DNA of 64,000 bases from positions 6,385,072 to 6,449,071 of the forward strand of contig CANTUZ010000023.1 in NCBI GenBank assembly GCA_947846985.1, given 5' to 3'. Position 1 is the stretch's first letter. Each line of letters opens with the position of its first letter. The position numbers were made by a program, and so were the translations under genes. This DNA is from Fratercula arctica. Its lineage: Eukaryota; Chordata; Aves; Charadriiformes; Alcidae. Positions 12,219 through 25,083 of the stretch are shown here, one piece after another. The notes beneath the pieces are model-generated. The model was not told where the DNA came from. It saw only the letters and a list, made by a program, of their open reading frames with translations, and ran no database searches.

Positions 12219-12904
12219 TTGGTATTTCTTCGTGGCAAGGGAGCACGCTAGGACCTAAACCGCAAGGTTTTGTATCCCACGGAGCTGAACTAAGTACCGC
12301 TGTGGTTACCCCAGGCCACATCCATCTTTTCCTCGCGTATCCAAGAACTGGAAGCATGTTTGGGTCTAGGGGTGACAGCATGGACACTTTTGTGGAAAAA
12401 CGGAGGAGCTTTGCTTTTAGTAGAGAAGGCCTAATGCACCAAATGAAAAAACCTGAAACGCCAGTGTGTTCATCCTGAGGTGGAAACCTGGATCTGAAAC
12501 CTCAGACCTCAGTCCAAGGGTGGGTGGCGGGTGCATGTCTGTGTTCTGTGTGTACGCTGGGCTGAGCCCAAAACACCCATTTGTGACACCTCATAGAATC
12601 ACAGAATGGTTTGGGTTGGAAGAGACCTTAAAGGCCACCCAGTGCCACCCCCTGCCCTGGGCAGGGACACCTCCCACCAGCCCAGGTTGCTCCAAGCCCC
12701 GTCCAACCTGGCCTTGAACCCCTCCAGGGATGGGGCAGCCACAGCTTCTCTGGGCAACCTGGGCCAGGGGCTCACCCCCCTCACAGCAAACAATTTCTTC
12801 CCCACATCTCATCTCAATCTCCCCTCTCTCAGTTTGAAGCCATTGCCCCCCATCCTGTCACCACGTCCCCTTGTAAAAAGTCCCTCTCCAGCTTTCCTGT
12901 AGGC
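12092..12904 (-). repeat. Right arm of the 813-bp inverted duplication
   Basis: Reverse complement of 526-1338: CR1 end, 370-bp core (12219-12590), CR1. In the core only about 3 differences are seen, for example 12334 against its partner near 1096. The arms are separated by about 10.75 kb. Confidence 0.88.
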
Positions 12905-12908
12905 GCCC
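12591..12908 (-). mobile_element. CR1: CR1 LINE 3' fragment
   Basis: Minus-strand CR1 beginning TCATAGAATCACAGAATGG and truncated at TTTCCTGTAGGC. Its inner part is nearly identical to 503-839; the outer part matches only at family level. Confidence 0.92.
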
Positions 12909-14255
12909 ACCCTCTCAACCATGGGACACTCAATCTGACTCCCATCAGGGCTGCCAGGAGCCCTTGGTGGCCTCAGACAGGTCCCCGCTGGCCCGGAGCA
13001 TGAGCCTTCCCAAGGGGGCACATCCCTCCTCGCGTCCCACACCTCCGTCACCCCGGAGCTGGGTCTCCGGGCGCTAGCTGCCAGCCGCTGTTTTGTTATC
13101 TGTTTACTCTTTTCTCATCTCTTACGTTCATGTATATTTATGTGAAGCTCCAAAATAGCCAAGAGCACTTTAATCAGAGGACTATCTGCAACCTAATCAG
13201 GGATAATACTAATCAGGAAGTTCAGAGCATGCTTTTACACTTACCGCGGGAGGGGAAAGTTTACTCCCGACTCCGAAACGGAGTTTGGCGATGCAACTTT
13301 TGCGTTCGCCCCAGTTACCAGAAGAGAAAAACAAAGATTTGCTGTTTACATCTGGCGTTTTAAAGCTTCCACGGCAGGAGCAACGAGTGCTGGATGTGTC
13401 ATAAGAGCCGGTGTTGTCATGAGGAAATTATGCAAACGGCGCCATGCTCGTTTAGATCCAGCGTCTCTGGTGGTGCCAACCGTAGGGATCTCACTTTTCA
13501 AGCCATCTCTCAAAATCCCATCTTTTTTTTTTTTGTCACGTGGCCTGGGTGGAGTACCAGCCAGCTTGCAGGAGGATGGGTTTAATGCGGGAAAGCTGGT
13601 GTGCTCCTTCTGTGTAAGTTTTGGGTTTGTGTTTTTTTTTTTTTAAATCACTGACTTTGCAATCTTGATAACTAGGATTTCCCGACAGAGACTGTATTCA
13701 AAAGGGAGGGGGGGGAAAAAAAGCTCCAATATAAATAGAACTTTTTAAGGTTTAGCAAACTTAAAATGCGAGCTCATGAGGGTTTTAGACCTGCCAGGCG
13801 ATACTGTACATCTGTTTAACATGATGCCCTTTCTGGAGTTGAGATATTTTTTTTTTTTTATTCGCGCTCAGACGCGGAGTTTGGCAGAAAATCCTTTTAC
13901 GTGTTTCACGTGAAAGTCTTTGCTTCCTGAAGTCTTCTCAGATAGAAATGACAAAAGCTCGCATTCTCTGCCCCGTTTTTCAATTGCAGCTTTAGGGGCT
14001 AAGGAGCCACGATGCTAATGGATTATATCTTTAATGCAGATTTTCCACTAAGGTTTTATTTTTAAAGCATTCATCTTTAGAAGTATGTGGATTTAAGAAT
14101 AAATAAATCATGTCTTAGCTCGCAATCCTGCTTCAACTGAAGCCAAAGGAAGCGGCGTTAGGCAATAATTTCTGTCTCGTTAGCGTGCGTCTCTGCTTGC
14201 TGGATGTCTTTTGTCCCTTTCCCTTGGATAATAAGAAGCCATGGGCCTGAACGGA
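12909..14255. other. Unique non-coding sequence
   Basis: A GC-rich piece (12909-13080) passes into AT-rich DNA with T tracts near 13525, 13630 and 13850. No repeat family or exon is recognised. Confidence 0.45.
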
Positions 14256-15245
14256 GTCTAGTTGGAGGTCAGTGACAAGTGGTGTTCCCCAGGGGTCAGT
14301 CCTGGGGCCAGTCCTCTTCAATATATCCATCACTGACCTGGATGAACAGTGTCCCCTCGGCAAGTTTAGAGGTGACACAAAGCTGGGAGGGGTGGCTGAC
14401 ACACCAGAAGGCCGTGCCGCCATCCAGAGAGACCTGGGCAGGCCGGAGAGTTGGGCGGAGAGAAACCTTATGGAATTCAACAGGGGCAAGTGCAGGGTGC
14501 TGCCCCTGGGGAGGAATAACCCCCCGCACCAGGACAGGTTGGGGCTGACCTGCTGGAGAGCAGCTCGGTGCAAAGAGACCTGGGAGTCCTGGGGGACAAC
14601 GGGGTGACCATGAGCCAGCCATGGGCCCTGGTGGCCCAGAAGGCCAATGGCATCCTGGGGGGCATCAAGAAGAGCGTGGCCAGCAGGTGGAGGGAGGTTC
14701 ATCCTCCCCCTCTGCTCTGCCCTGGGGAGGCCGCAGCTGGAGCACTGGGTCCAGTTCTGGGCTCCCCGGTTCCAGAAGGACAGGGAACTGCTGGAGAGGG
14801 GACAGCAAAGGGCCACCAAGGTGCTGAGGGAACTGAAACATCTCTCTGATGGAGAAAGACTGAGGGATTTGGGGCTCTTCAGGCTGGAAAAAACGGCGAC
14901 TGAGGGGGGGGATCTTATCAATGCTGATAAATACTTCAAGGGGGGGTGTCAGGAGGACGGGGCCAGGCTCTTCTCAGTGGTGCCCAGGGACAGGACAAGG
15001 GGCAACGGGCACAAACTCGACCATGGGAAGTTCCATCTCAACGCGAGGAGGAACTTCTTTGCTGTGAGGGTGGGCAGAGCCCTGGCACAGGCTGCCCAGA
15101 GAGGTGGGGGAGTCTCCGTCTCTGGAGACATCCCAACCCCGCCTGGACGCGTTCCTGTGCTCCCTGCTCTGGGTGACCCTGCTCTGGCAGAGGGCTGGAG
15201 GAGATGATCTCCAGACGTCCCTTCCCACCCCTGTGATTCTGTGAT
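14256..15245 (+). pseudogene. CR1: CR1 LINE: degenerate reverse-transcriptase C-terminus plus 3' UTR
   Basis: The longest CR1 copy in the window (~990 bp). Residues [40 protein letters not shown] and [19 protein letters not shown] are readable from 14272. The catalytic FADD box of this family reads FRGD here, so one essential aspartate is lost. Frameshifts follow, then the 3' part and the tail TGTGATTCTGTGATC. It shares a subfamily with 17105, 19634, 32892 and 45441. Confidence 0.93.
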
Positions 15246-15758
15246 CCCCTGCGGTGCCAGTCGTGTGGATGGATCTCTGGAGCCATGTGTGCCTTGGGAT
15301 GCACAAGCATGGTGCTGACCCGTAGAGGTGGGATGCTTTTCCCCTCTCCCCTCTTGGGAATGGCTCTTCTCAAGCTGAAGTAGCAAATTAGGTATTTGTT
15401 TTACAAATAGTGAACGTGGTGTTGAAGCCGAATGGTTAAGGTGGCTCAGTGCATGAATCCAGTTTGGTGTCCGTGTCGTACTGTCTATGATCGCGGCCAT
15501 CCTAGTGTCCGGCTTGAGTCCCAGCTATCCCTTTGCCAGGAAGGAGGGATTTTCCCCAAGTTCTGCAGAGAACTGAAGGCTTCTTGTTCACCGTCACTGG
15601 GTGCCCTGCAGTTGATTTCTTCTCAAATTCAGCTGGTGACAAACGTAACGTCTGGCAAAAGAGTTCTCGCCGTGGACTGACCTCAGTCAAACCACACTGT
15701 TGTCTCTGGCTGGAGCAGCCCCCGAGCCACGATAAACCTCCCACCACCGCAAACGCCT
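15246..15758. other. Unique non-coding sequence
   Basis: No repeat or coding signal is seen in this 0.5-kb spacer between two CR1 copies. Confidence 0.45.
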
Positions 15759-15919
15759 CTTCAGAGAGGTGGTGGAGGCCCCATCCCTGGAGCCATTCAA
15801 GGCCAGGCTGGATGAGGCTCTGAGCAACCTGATCTAGTTGAAGATGTCCCTGCTCATAGTCCTGGTTGGACTAGATGGCCTTTAGACGTCCCTTCCAACC
15901 CAACGCAGTCTATGATTCT
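15759..15919 (+). mobile_element. CR1: CR1 LINE 3' fragment
   Basis: It begins in AGAGAGGTGGTGGAGGCCCC, continues through CTGATCTAGTTGAAGATGTC and ends CAGTCTATGATTCTA. Same subfamily as 10706-10809. Confidence 0.91.
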
Positions 15920-17104
15920 AAACTGGTGGGGTTGGGTTTGCCAGGGGCAGGTGGGCCGTATAAACACAAAACACCGAGCTTGGTGACGAGCGCTGATCCT
16001 CTCGGTCATTGTCCCGTCCTCCTCTTGCTTCATTGCGGCTGCTGCTGTACGCACAGATTCCAAGCAGCAGTTGTGGTAGATTTAATGCCGTTGCAGTCCT
16101 GATGAGCCCGTAGTTTATAGCCCTCACAAAAGGATTATTTTTTTTTCCCCGTTGTTTTAATCGCTAGCACAAAATAATTACATCCTTTTTCTTCTTTTTT
16201 TTTTTTTTTTTCCTCCTGTGAAGCAACAAAATGACAAAGCAGCGAAATAAAAATTTGTGTGATCTTCTTCACAGAGCAAGCAAAATTGGGTTTGCAAAAC
16301 AAAATAAAGGAATCAATCACTTTCCGTACACAAAGACGAGTTTTAAGTAATTCTTGAAGCAGGAGATGTTTTAGGATCAGAGAAGTGGCTGTAATCAGAA
16401 TGCTGGAAGAAAATGGGATTCGTTCAGAAAACTAAGTACCTCATTAAAAATCAATCCCTTTTCTCCTCATTCAGATGGTGTATTGATGATAATGCTTCCG
16501 CAGGTCTCTTTATAGTTACGTTTCCTTGAGAGGGGCGAAAAAACCCCATCTATACGTGCGACGTAAAATTCGGCAAGTTGACGGAGTTGGGCACCTACCC
16601 CGGCAGCTGCATGGGAAGGTTGGTTATACAAGGAATTTGTCTCGACTGAGGTGGGAAAAAGGTTTATTATTCCAATTCCATTTCCTGGTTGCCAGCGTGC
16701 GAGCCCTCTCCGTTTACAAGCGGGCGGCTCCCTCGAGTCTCCGTGCTCATCAATTATTTGTCTTCCTTCACCCAGCAAAGCTCAGCCGGCAGAGTTGCTT
16801 CGGAGTTGGTTAGCGATATCGTGGTCCCCCTCTCTTCCTGAAAAAGCCTCTGAGCGTGAGCTCAGTGCGATTCGAGATTATGGTTTGTGTCTGCGCCTGA
16901 GTGAGGCTTCACACTGTGCCTCTAAATATATCTAGGAGGGAGGCGAACTCTCTCATCTCACCATCCCAACGGTGCTCCATCCTCCTGTACCGGATCCAGG
17001 CGCGTTGGGGTATGCGGTGAGAGTGATTGCTCTGCTCTTCTGCACAGCGGGCACCTTCTTTGATGGCGTTTTTAATCTCAAGGGAGATTATTCTAGAGAA
17101 TAAT
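15920..17104. other. Unique non-coding sequence
   Basis: Contains poly-T tracts at 16137-16147 and 16193-16212. Otherwise stop-rich unique DNA. Confidence 0.45.
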
Positions 17105-17905
17105 CTAGAGAGTTGGGTGGAGAAGAACCTCATGAAGTTCAACAAGGACAAGTGCAGGGTGCTGCCCCTGGGGAGGAATAACCCCCCGCACCAGGACAGG
17201 TTGGGGCTGACCTGCTGGAGAGCAGCTCGGTGCAAAGAGACCTGGGAGTCCTGGGGGACAACGGGGTGACCATGAGCCAGCCATGGGCCCTGGTGGCCAA
17301 GGTGGCCAATGGCATCCTGGGGGGCATGAAGAAGAGCGTGGCCAGCAGGTGGAGGGAGGTTCATCCTCCCCCTCTGCTCTGCCCTGGGGAGGCCGCAGCT
17401 GGAGCACTGGGTCCAGTTCGGGGCTCCCCGGTTCCAGAAGGACAGGGAACTGCTGGAGAGGGGACAGCAAAGGGCCACCAAGATGATGAGGGGACTGGAG
17501 CATCTCTCCGATGAGGAAAGGCTGAGAGCCCTGGGGCTGTTCAGCTGGAGAAGAGCAGACTGAGGGGGGATCTTATCAACGCTGATAAATACTTCAAGGG
17601 GGGTGTCAGGAGGACGGGGCCAGGCTCTTCTCAGTGGTGCCCAGGGACAGGACAAGGGGCAACGGGCACAAACTTGACCATGGGAAGTTCCATCTCAAGA
17701 CGAGGAGGAACTTCTTTGCTGTGAGGGTGGCAGAGCCCTGGCACAGGCTGCCCAGAGAGGTGGGGGAGTCTCCGTCTCTGGAGACATCCCAACCCCGCCT
17801 GGACGCGTTCCTGTGCCACCTGCTCTGGGTGACCCTGCTCTGGCCGGGGGTTGGACGAGGATGATCTCCAGACGTCCCTTCCAACCCCTGCCAGTCTGGG
17901 ATTCC
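17105..17905 (+). pseudogene. CR1: CR1 LINE 3' region with ORF2 remnant
   Basis: It starts at a piece of ORF2 (ESWVEKNLMKFNKDKCRVLP) downstream of the catalytic box. It runs through the same 3' region as 14256-15245 and ends CAGTCTGGGATTC, a decayed tail without a clean octamer. Confidence 0.91.
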
Positions 17906-18869
17906 TTTAAGTGCCAGTGAGAATGCAGTTTGGTTGCTGTTCCCTCAGTGAAAACCATTCTGCCGAAGCTGTCTCGTGTTGTTTGGGACAGGCAGCGCTG
18001 TCACCGTGCCCCCAGCACACCCCGCCGCAGGGAATTTCAGCTGACCGCATCCTCCGGAGCACATTTTTGATACCCAGAAAAAAATGCAAATGCGGTAGAG
18101 CTTCCCACTGCCCAGCTCGAGACGCCGTGGCAGGCGCCGGGTTCTATAAGACACAGGTGCTAATTACTGGGAAACGGTTTCCTGAGAGATACCAGTCCCC
18201 TAAGGGGAAGTGTTGGGGGAGGCATTATTTTCCATCTCATCTATTAAATTTAGCAGCTAGGATGGCTGCCACCTGGGAGACCCCTGTGATTATTGACTTA
18301 TGCAGGCACACTAATTTCCACCGCTACCTTCTCTCCGCTCTCCGCCCACTGCATTTTCTCCATTTATATGTCAGCTGCGTCTTACCAAAACTGTAGACTT
18401 TTATTTTATTTTATTTTTTAATACTCCCGGAGCCCCAGCCAAGAACAGATTTTTGCTGTGACGAACGGCACTGAGAAGGACAAAGTCCCCAGGACGTGCA
18501 AATAAGCAGCCAGGTAGGAAAGAGCAAGAACAAAGTCTAGTACCTTGAAATAACGTCTAATATCTGAAAATAATGGCCGGGGTGTACACACCGTAAGGTT
18601 GTGATCTGCCCGGAGAAGGGACTGCTCCGTGGGTGGGGTGTAGTCGGCACGTAACAAAAAAGGACGCTTCATGTGGAATTTTAGCCTCAGACCTGAGCCA
18701 TCTCCAGGCTTCTCGATCTTGGTATTAAAAAAAAAAAAAGAAATCAAACGACAAAAAAAAAAAAAGTTACTCTCTAGTTCTTCTTCCCAAACGTTGCTCC
18801 CCACAAGATACAGAAGTTTTGTGAGGCTCTTGAATTTACCTTATTGCAATGAGTACTTGAAAGAAAGGT
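17906..18869. other. Unique non-coding sequence
   Basis: Holds an apparently constrained patch at about 18225-18330 and A tracts at 18727-18739 and 18753-18764. No exon is supported. Confidence 0.42.
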
Positions 18870-19226
18870 AGAGGCTGAGGGGAGACCTTCTCGCTCTCTG
18901 CAGCTCCCTGAAAGGAGGGGGCAGCCAGGGGGGGTCGGGCTCTTCTCCCAAGGAACAGGCCATGGGACAAGAGGAAACGGCCTCGAGTTGCACCAGAGGA
19001 GATTTAGGATGGATATTAGGAAACATTTCTTCACTGAAAGGGTTGTCAAACACTGGAAGAGGCTGCCCAGGGCAGTGGTGGAGTCGCCATCCCTGGAGGG
19101 ATTGAAAAGCCGGGCAGACGCGGTGCTGAGGGACGTGGGGTAGTGGGGGTTTGGGCAGTGTTGGGTTGATGGTTGGACTTGAGGATCTGAAAGGTCCCTT
19201 CCAACCAAAATGATTCTCTGATTCTA
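18870..19226 (+). mobile_element. CR1: CR1 LINE 3' fragment, distinct subfamily
   Basis: Different 3' region from most copies here: CTCTGCAGCTCCCTGAAAGG, TTCTTCACTGAAAGGGTTGTC, then GGTTGATGGTTGGACTTGAG and ATTCTCTGATTCT. The copy at 34477-34806 belongs to the same subfamily. Confidence 0.9.
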
Positions 19227-19633
19227 AGCAATGGTGGATAAAATTTGCTAGGGAGAAGTGAATTGATGTGAAGGACCTTATTGTGATGGTCGGGGTCGTG
19301 TTTGGTGATGACCCACGCTGTGTACATCTGCTGCTCAAACACAGCACTCTTCAGACAGGACACCGCCACTGCGGAGGAGCTGGACCTTGGAGCTGCCATT
19401 GAAGGAGCAACACCCTTTTCAGTCACTCAGTGCTTCAGGGGACAGTCCACCACCGCTGAGCCTCTGTAAAGCTTGCTCTGGGCAAGCGATATCCTTGAGC
19501 AACCCTCCTAGGCACCACGGCACTGATCATCTGCCTGTCCTGCTGTTGCGTGTACCTACCCATAAGCTCACCCAGCCCGAGGTGTTTCTGCCTAAGGTGG
19601 CCACAGAAGAGACACGCGCTCCATGACACCGTA
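19227..19633. other. Unique non-coding sequence
   Basis: A 0.4-kb spacer between two CR1 copies, with no feature recognised. Confidence 0.45.
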
Positions 19634-20136
19634 TACTGGGTCCAGTTCGGGGCTCCCCGGTTCCAGAAGGACAGGGAACTGCTGGAGAGGGGACAGCAAA
19701 GGGCCACCAAGGTGATGAGGGGACTGGAACATCTCTCTGATGGAGAAAGGCTGAGGGATTTGGGGCTCTTCAGGCTGGAAAAAAGACGGCTGGAGGGGGG
19801 GATCTTATCAACGCTGATAAATACTTCAAGGGGGGTGTCAGGAGGACGGGGCCAGGCTCTTCTCAGTGGTGCCCAGGGACAGGACAAGGGGCAACGGGCA
19901 CAAACTCGACCATGGGAAGTTCCATCTCAAGGCGAGGAGGAACTTCTTTGCTGTGAGGGTGGCAGAGCCCTGGCACAGGCTGCCCAGAGAGGTGGGGGAG
20001 TCTCCGTCTCTGGAGACATCCCAACCCCGCCTGGACGCGTTCCTGTGCCACCTGCTCTGGGTGACCCTGCTGTGGCAGGGGGTTGGAGTGGGTGATCTCC
20101 AGAGGTCCCTTCCAACCCTACGATTTTGTGATTCTC
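19634..20136 (+). mobile_element. CR1: CR1 LINE 3' fragment
   Basis: Starts in ACTGGGTCCAGTTCGGGGCT, carries the TTCCATCTCAAGGCGAGGAG and GAGTCTCCGTCTCTGGAGAC blocks and ends ATTTTGTGATTCTC. Same subfamily as 14256-15245. Confidence 0.92.
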
Positions 20137-21599
20137 TATAGCCCAATAGACCTCTAACGGCTGGGTGACGGCTTCGGCTCAGTCTGTCACCCTGCCGTTG
20201 GTTTCAGTGGGCGTCGCGTTGGACACTAAGTCTTTACGATGTGTTTTACTTCTCACTTCCCAGCTCCCTGCTTTTTTTTGTTTGGTTGGTTTGGTTTTTT
20301 GGTTTAATGCAGGCCTTTCCATGTTACTTTAACAAAGTTTTATGTCTTTTAATTTTCTTTTATTACTTTGTAGCCGATTTCCAACTGCTTCACGAGACAA
20401 GTCAATGAGACAGAGCTCCTTATAAACCTGCATCCATCAATGCCTTGTTTTACTCTTTCATCTGTAACTACTCTCCAATCACTTGGACAACTGATGCTTC
20501 TGAGCTTGCAATTAGACCCATGCTTTCTGCTTCTGATGAAGGAAGATTAATTAAATCAGTGCTTTTCAAGACTAGAACAAACGCGGGAACATTTTCGGCA
20601 ATTTTCTCCTTCCTTTAAACCTGTAGCCTATTAATTTAAGACACCTGGCACACAACTAACGTTTTGCCCTGATAGAAAACAATAAACGGAGATTTATACA
20701 CCGGAGCCTTCTGGAAAGACTTCTTTTTCCTTCCCAGAATGCAAATTGCGGAATAAAACGACAGGGGATCAGGGGAAAAGTTGATAACCTTTCGTCCGAA
20801 GAGTAAGGCAGACTTCTACAATGAACCTTCCTTTTTTTAACCACACCTAAGAGAGAGGATAACAGCGATACACCGGTATTGGCATTTATCTCACGGAGCA
20901 TTCAGGCTGCTCTGTCATGTGAAATTCCCCATTATGCCAGCGCTGTGCGTGTCCACGTGCACGTTGAAGAGCCTATCTCAGAGAGGCTGCAGCCTAAATA
21001 AACGAGACGGAATGGGTAAGAGGAAGAAATGGGCGCGATTCCTGTTGTATAGGAAAAGAATGAGAGTCGCGGCAAGATTTTAGATCTAGAGCATGGGAAA
21101 CCTGGCTAAGAGGCAACAAGTCGGAGGTGAGTGAGCGCTGCGGTGCTGCAGAACAGCGTCCTGGGGCTCTCTATACCTTAAATTTTCCTTCACGAGGGCG
21201 GTGGGCACCTCGGCCTTGATCCCTCGAGACAGCGGGTGCTGGCTCTTCTCCCGGCCTCTTCGCTAGAGCCTCTTACTCGTCCGCTCCTGCGCTCAGGCTT
21301 TGACGCCAATAAATAAATTGGAGCGCAATTCTGCCCAGGGCGACTTCCCCACCGTGGGCCCCGTTGCGATCGCTACAGGCGACACCAAACCCTCCCCTCT
21401 TTAACTCCCGGAGAGACTTTTCCAGTTCGTTTGTGCTCTGGTGACAGTGGGTTTTAAGTAACTTTGGGGGATTTGCAAGAGGCCGATTCCCCTTTGCTGG
21501 GACTGAGAGCAGCTCGCACCTTTTCGTACGTTGTGCTTCTCCAAGACGGGTTTTTCTGGGGAGAAAAAGGAGATCAATTGATCTTTTTTTACAGTCTAT

Positions 21600-21740
21600 T
21601 TTTGTGAAGGAACATCAGAGATAACAAAAGACTAATTATTTTCTTGCATTGGCAGTTGCTAAGATTGAAGTTCCAGACACCGCAATTAGCTTGTGACAGG
21701 TATTCTCCATTTACTAATTACAGGATATTTAAGACCGTTG
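21600..21740. promoter_or_regulatory. Candidate conserved non-coding element
   Basis: Repeat-free block with GCAATTAGC, ACTAATTACAGG and AGTTGCTAAGATTG words typical of homeodomain-bound enhancers. Supported by appearance only. Confidence 0.22.
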
Positions 21741-23039
21741 TGTTCAGGGTTGGTTGTCCGTATCCCAACTGCTGATTTCGTGTGGACTTCTTTGTTTCTG
21801 TGGTCATTGCTAGGAGTTCAGTGAGTCTCTGCTGTAGCCAAAAAGAAAAAAATCCAGATGGGAGCCATCCCGTCGGGTGGAAATCACCCAAGTGGGGTCC
21901 AGTAGATTTTCCTGTGCGTTGTTAAGTCGTTTAGATGTGAAAGACCTAAATCCTCCTGTTCTCCTCGTGTTTCTGGTGACTGGTGCTCATGAACCGGCCA
22001 GAGCCAGGTGTTCAATGAGACGGTTTCGGCTGTTGGGTTTGGGTGGCAAATTCAAGCAACGCTTTTAGGTGACACGTCTGTCTCTGCACCTCCGTGCCCA
22101 CCTGATAACCGTGGCTGAGTGGTTCCTCAGTAGATGTAATTGTATTTTTAAGGATTGTACGTGTGAAAATATACTCCTGACATCTTCTGTGTAAGTACCA
22201 GTGACTGGGCACATGTACTGAGGAGTACCGCAGGTAATTCTCATTGATTTAAGTATCTTATAAACGACACAATAAGCCACATATACTGCACAAACCCTTG
22301 TGAGATATTCCCTCTCTAATTCCCAAAAGCTTTCCCATGCCCTTTCAGCACTAGCGCTTCGTTACCCATCTCTCGGTGGGTGTGGGTGCAGTTTGCGCAG
22401 TTGTGTGGACTTTACACCCATTGCCACCGCCTGTCCCCTCGCTGGTTTGTTGGTATCAGCCAGGGTTGCGTTTCGGGAGCTCGGGAACAGCTTTGGGCAC
22501 TGGTTTGCCAGTCTTAAAACGGGCAGAGTCTCTGGTGGCATCTGCTGTCCACCCATAACCTGCTCGTTGCAAGGGTTGGCTCCGAACACCGCGCTGATGG
22601 TGGCCCGTGTGCCGTGTTTGCTGGCAAAGCCAGTGTTTGCGTGGCAGAAACCTGTGGAAATGAATGTCCTTTCTTTTGGGGAGCGGGCGAGATGATAAGC
22701 GTACTTGTCGATGTCAGGCGTTGCGTTTCCAGAGACACAGATGGCGTGCGAATCCCTGCAATTTCAGAAGGTTTGTTGAGGCCTTCCCTACTTGTCCACG
22801 CTGCAGGAACAGTTTGCAGAAGGTTTAGGGCTCCTTTCTTCGCAGAGAAAGCTACAAGAAGAAGGGGGGGAAAAGAAAAATAAAAAAAAAAAGGCAAGCC
22901 AAGCGTGTGTCGGTTCCAAGGCAACGTGCTATTTTATTACCGTCAGCAAATTTTCCCTGGGTCTGCGTTCCAGCTCCCCGCCACAGTCGGTGAGATCTGA
23001 CAGCGCTGAGCACAAAGATACCTGTGTTTTAAGCTGTGA

Positions 23040-23082
23040 TTTTTTTTTTTTTATTATTTTTTTTTTAATTTATTTATTCGTA
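23040..23082. repeat. T-rich low-complexity tract
   Basis: T12-ATTA-T10-AATTTATTTATT pattern. No LINE or SINE body lies next to it. Confidence 0.8.
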
Positions 23083-24377
23083 CCGGTGTTATAAGGCATG
23101 GAGAGCGCTGGTAAAATACTACATGCATCTATGTCCTTTATCTGGGATGTTCTTGGAGATGTTCAGGTTCCTCACAGTGATCTTTGATTAGCTGGAAGCA
23201 GAAGAGTTCCCCAGATCTTAGTTAATTGAAACGCTCATCAAGTAACTACATTCATAAATGAGTCATTTATAACGAAGGCAGCAAGGAAAGGGAGCTTGGC
23301 AGGAGTAACGGCGAGAATTGCTAACACCAACCTGGGCTCCTCCAAGTGCGCAACACGCGTCGTGGACACGCGTCAAAAATTCCCCGGCGCCATGAAAATA
23401 AGAGCAGCGGTAGCAGATGGATCAACACAGCCAATAGGATGTGACCCTGGTTTCAGTTTGGTGGCAACCTTGGAAAATTCAGTAGCGTATCAAAAGTCCC
23501 TGTTGATTGATACCAGCCCGTTTGGCCCAGATGTTGCCACTTGAAGGCACTTGGCTCATGGCAGGAAGACCCTACAGAGCTTGAGTAGGATGCTCTGCGA
23601 TTTTAGTCATTTACGCCTCTAAGCATTAAAATATTAATTTCAGTCTTTGATTCTTTGCCCGTTTATAATCTCTCCAAGGTCAGAAGGTGCCTCTTATTCT
23701 GTGTACGTGCGGTGTTTATCGTCAGAGGACCCGCGCCTTGAAGTCTGCCTTCGTGTTGCTGCAGTCTAAATATAGACATAACGAAGCGTGTCAGGGTTGT
23801 AAACCATCGTTATCTGTAAGCAAAATGTTTTCCAGTCCACAGATGAAAGCGCTTCTCAGTGCAAGGCATTGCTATTGCTGGAAGTTACTTCTTGTTGGGC
23901 TTTATTGGATTCTTTCACAATAATTTTGACTATCTTCTCTGTTTTTCTGTCTGATGTTTCACATGGTGTACCCAGACGCGTAGATAACACGCATACGAAC
24001 TCTTGCCACAGTTTGTGATTTATAAAATAGTGTAATACAATTCAATATTTTCCTTAAAAAACCTTCTCTCTGGAGTCTTGCACCGCTCATGCGAAATACT
24101 GAGTTTTCTTTTAAAATTACGCCAGTGTGGCAGCTGAAGAAGCCCCATGTGCTAATCAAAGGTCAGGACCAGTTTGTATCTGTGGATCTCAAGAAGTTTG
24201 GGAAAGACTTTTCGTGTTGGGGGGGCTGAGGCATCAGTGGGCAAAATGGTTCATGTATGATTACTGTATGTGACTAAATAATTTGGTTTTCCCTTCTCGG
24301 CACCAGAAGTGTTGGCCATGTTGGTTCCATCCTTGGTGGCTCCTCTTTTCCTTTCCTATCGAGGGAGGCGCACACTG

Positions 24378-25083
24378 TCGGGGCAACCCCCGGTATCAGC
24401 ACAGGCTGGGGATGGAGGGATGGAGAGCAGCCCTGCGGAGAAGGACTTGGGGGTGCTGGTGGATGAGAAGCTCAACACGACCCGGCAACGTGCGCTGGCA
24501 GCCCAGAACCCCCCCACAGCCTGGGCTGCATCCCCAGCAGCGTGGGCAGCAGGGCCAGGGGGGGATTCTGCCCCTCTGCTCCGCTCTGGGAGACCCCCCT
24601 GCAGCGCTGCCTCCAGCGCTGGGGACATCAGGAGGACACGGAGCTGTCGGAGCGGGGCCGGAGGAGGCCCCGGAGATGCTGTGGGGACAGGCTGAGAGAG
24701 CTGGGGGGGTTCAGCCTGGAGAAGAGAAGGCTCCGGGGAGACCTTCCAGCCCCTGCCAGGCCCTAAAGGGGCTCCAGGAAAGCTGGGGAGGGACTCTGGA
24801 GCAGGGAGGGGAGCCATGGGACGAGGGGGAAGGGTTTTACACTGCAGGAGGGGAGATTGAGATGAGATGTGGGGAAGAAATTGTTTGCTGTGAGGGGGGT
24901 GAGCCCCTGGCCCAGGTTGCCCAGAGAAGCTGTGGCTGCCCCATCCCTGGAGGGGTTCAAGGCCAGGTTGGACGGGGCTTGGAGCAACCTGGGCTGGTGG
25001 GAGGTGTCCCTGCCCAGGGCAGGGGGTGGCACTGGGTGGGCTTTAAGGTCCCTTCCAACCCAAACCATTCCATGATTCCATGA
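24378..25083 (+). mobile_element. CR1: CR1 LINE 3' fragment with small internal deletion
   Basis: About 700 bp from the end of ORF2 (GAAGGACTTGGGGGTGCTGG) to ATTCCATGATTCCATGA. Near 24676, GAGATGCTG joins TGGGGACAGG directly. The ~25-bp 'ggagggctggagcccctctgc' segment present at 25934-26060 is missing. Confidence 0.93.

Larger units (their letters stand above)
20137..24377. other. Long CR1-free non-coding stretch
   Basis: 4.2 kb without transposons. It contains a GTTTGG-rich tract (20278-20305), A-rich DNA near 22861-22893, a T-rich tract at 23040-23082 and AT-rich unique blocks, one of which (21600-21740) is listed as an enhancer-like candidate. No recognised exon. Confidence 0.45.

Noticed and set aside
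14133..14939. 268-codon minus-strand frame
   Set aside because: Antisense to a CR1 reverse-transcriptase remnant. The sense strand explains the sequence.
24283..25083. 266-codon frame with a protein-like look
   Set aside because: It lies almost wholly in a CR1 3' fragment. Similar peptides recur at every CR1 copy of this subfamily.
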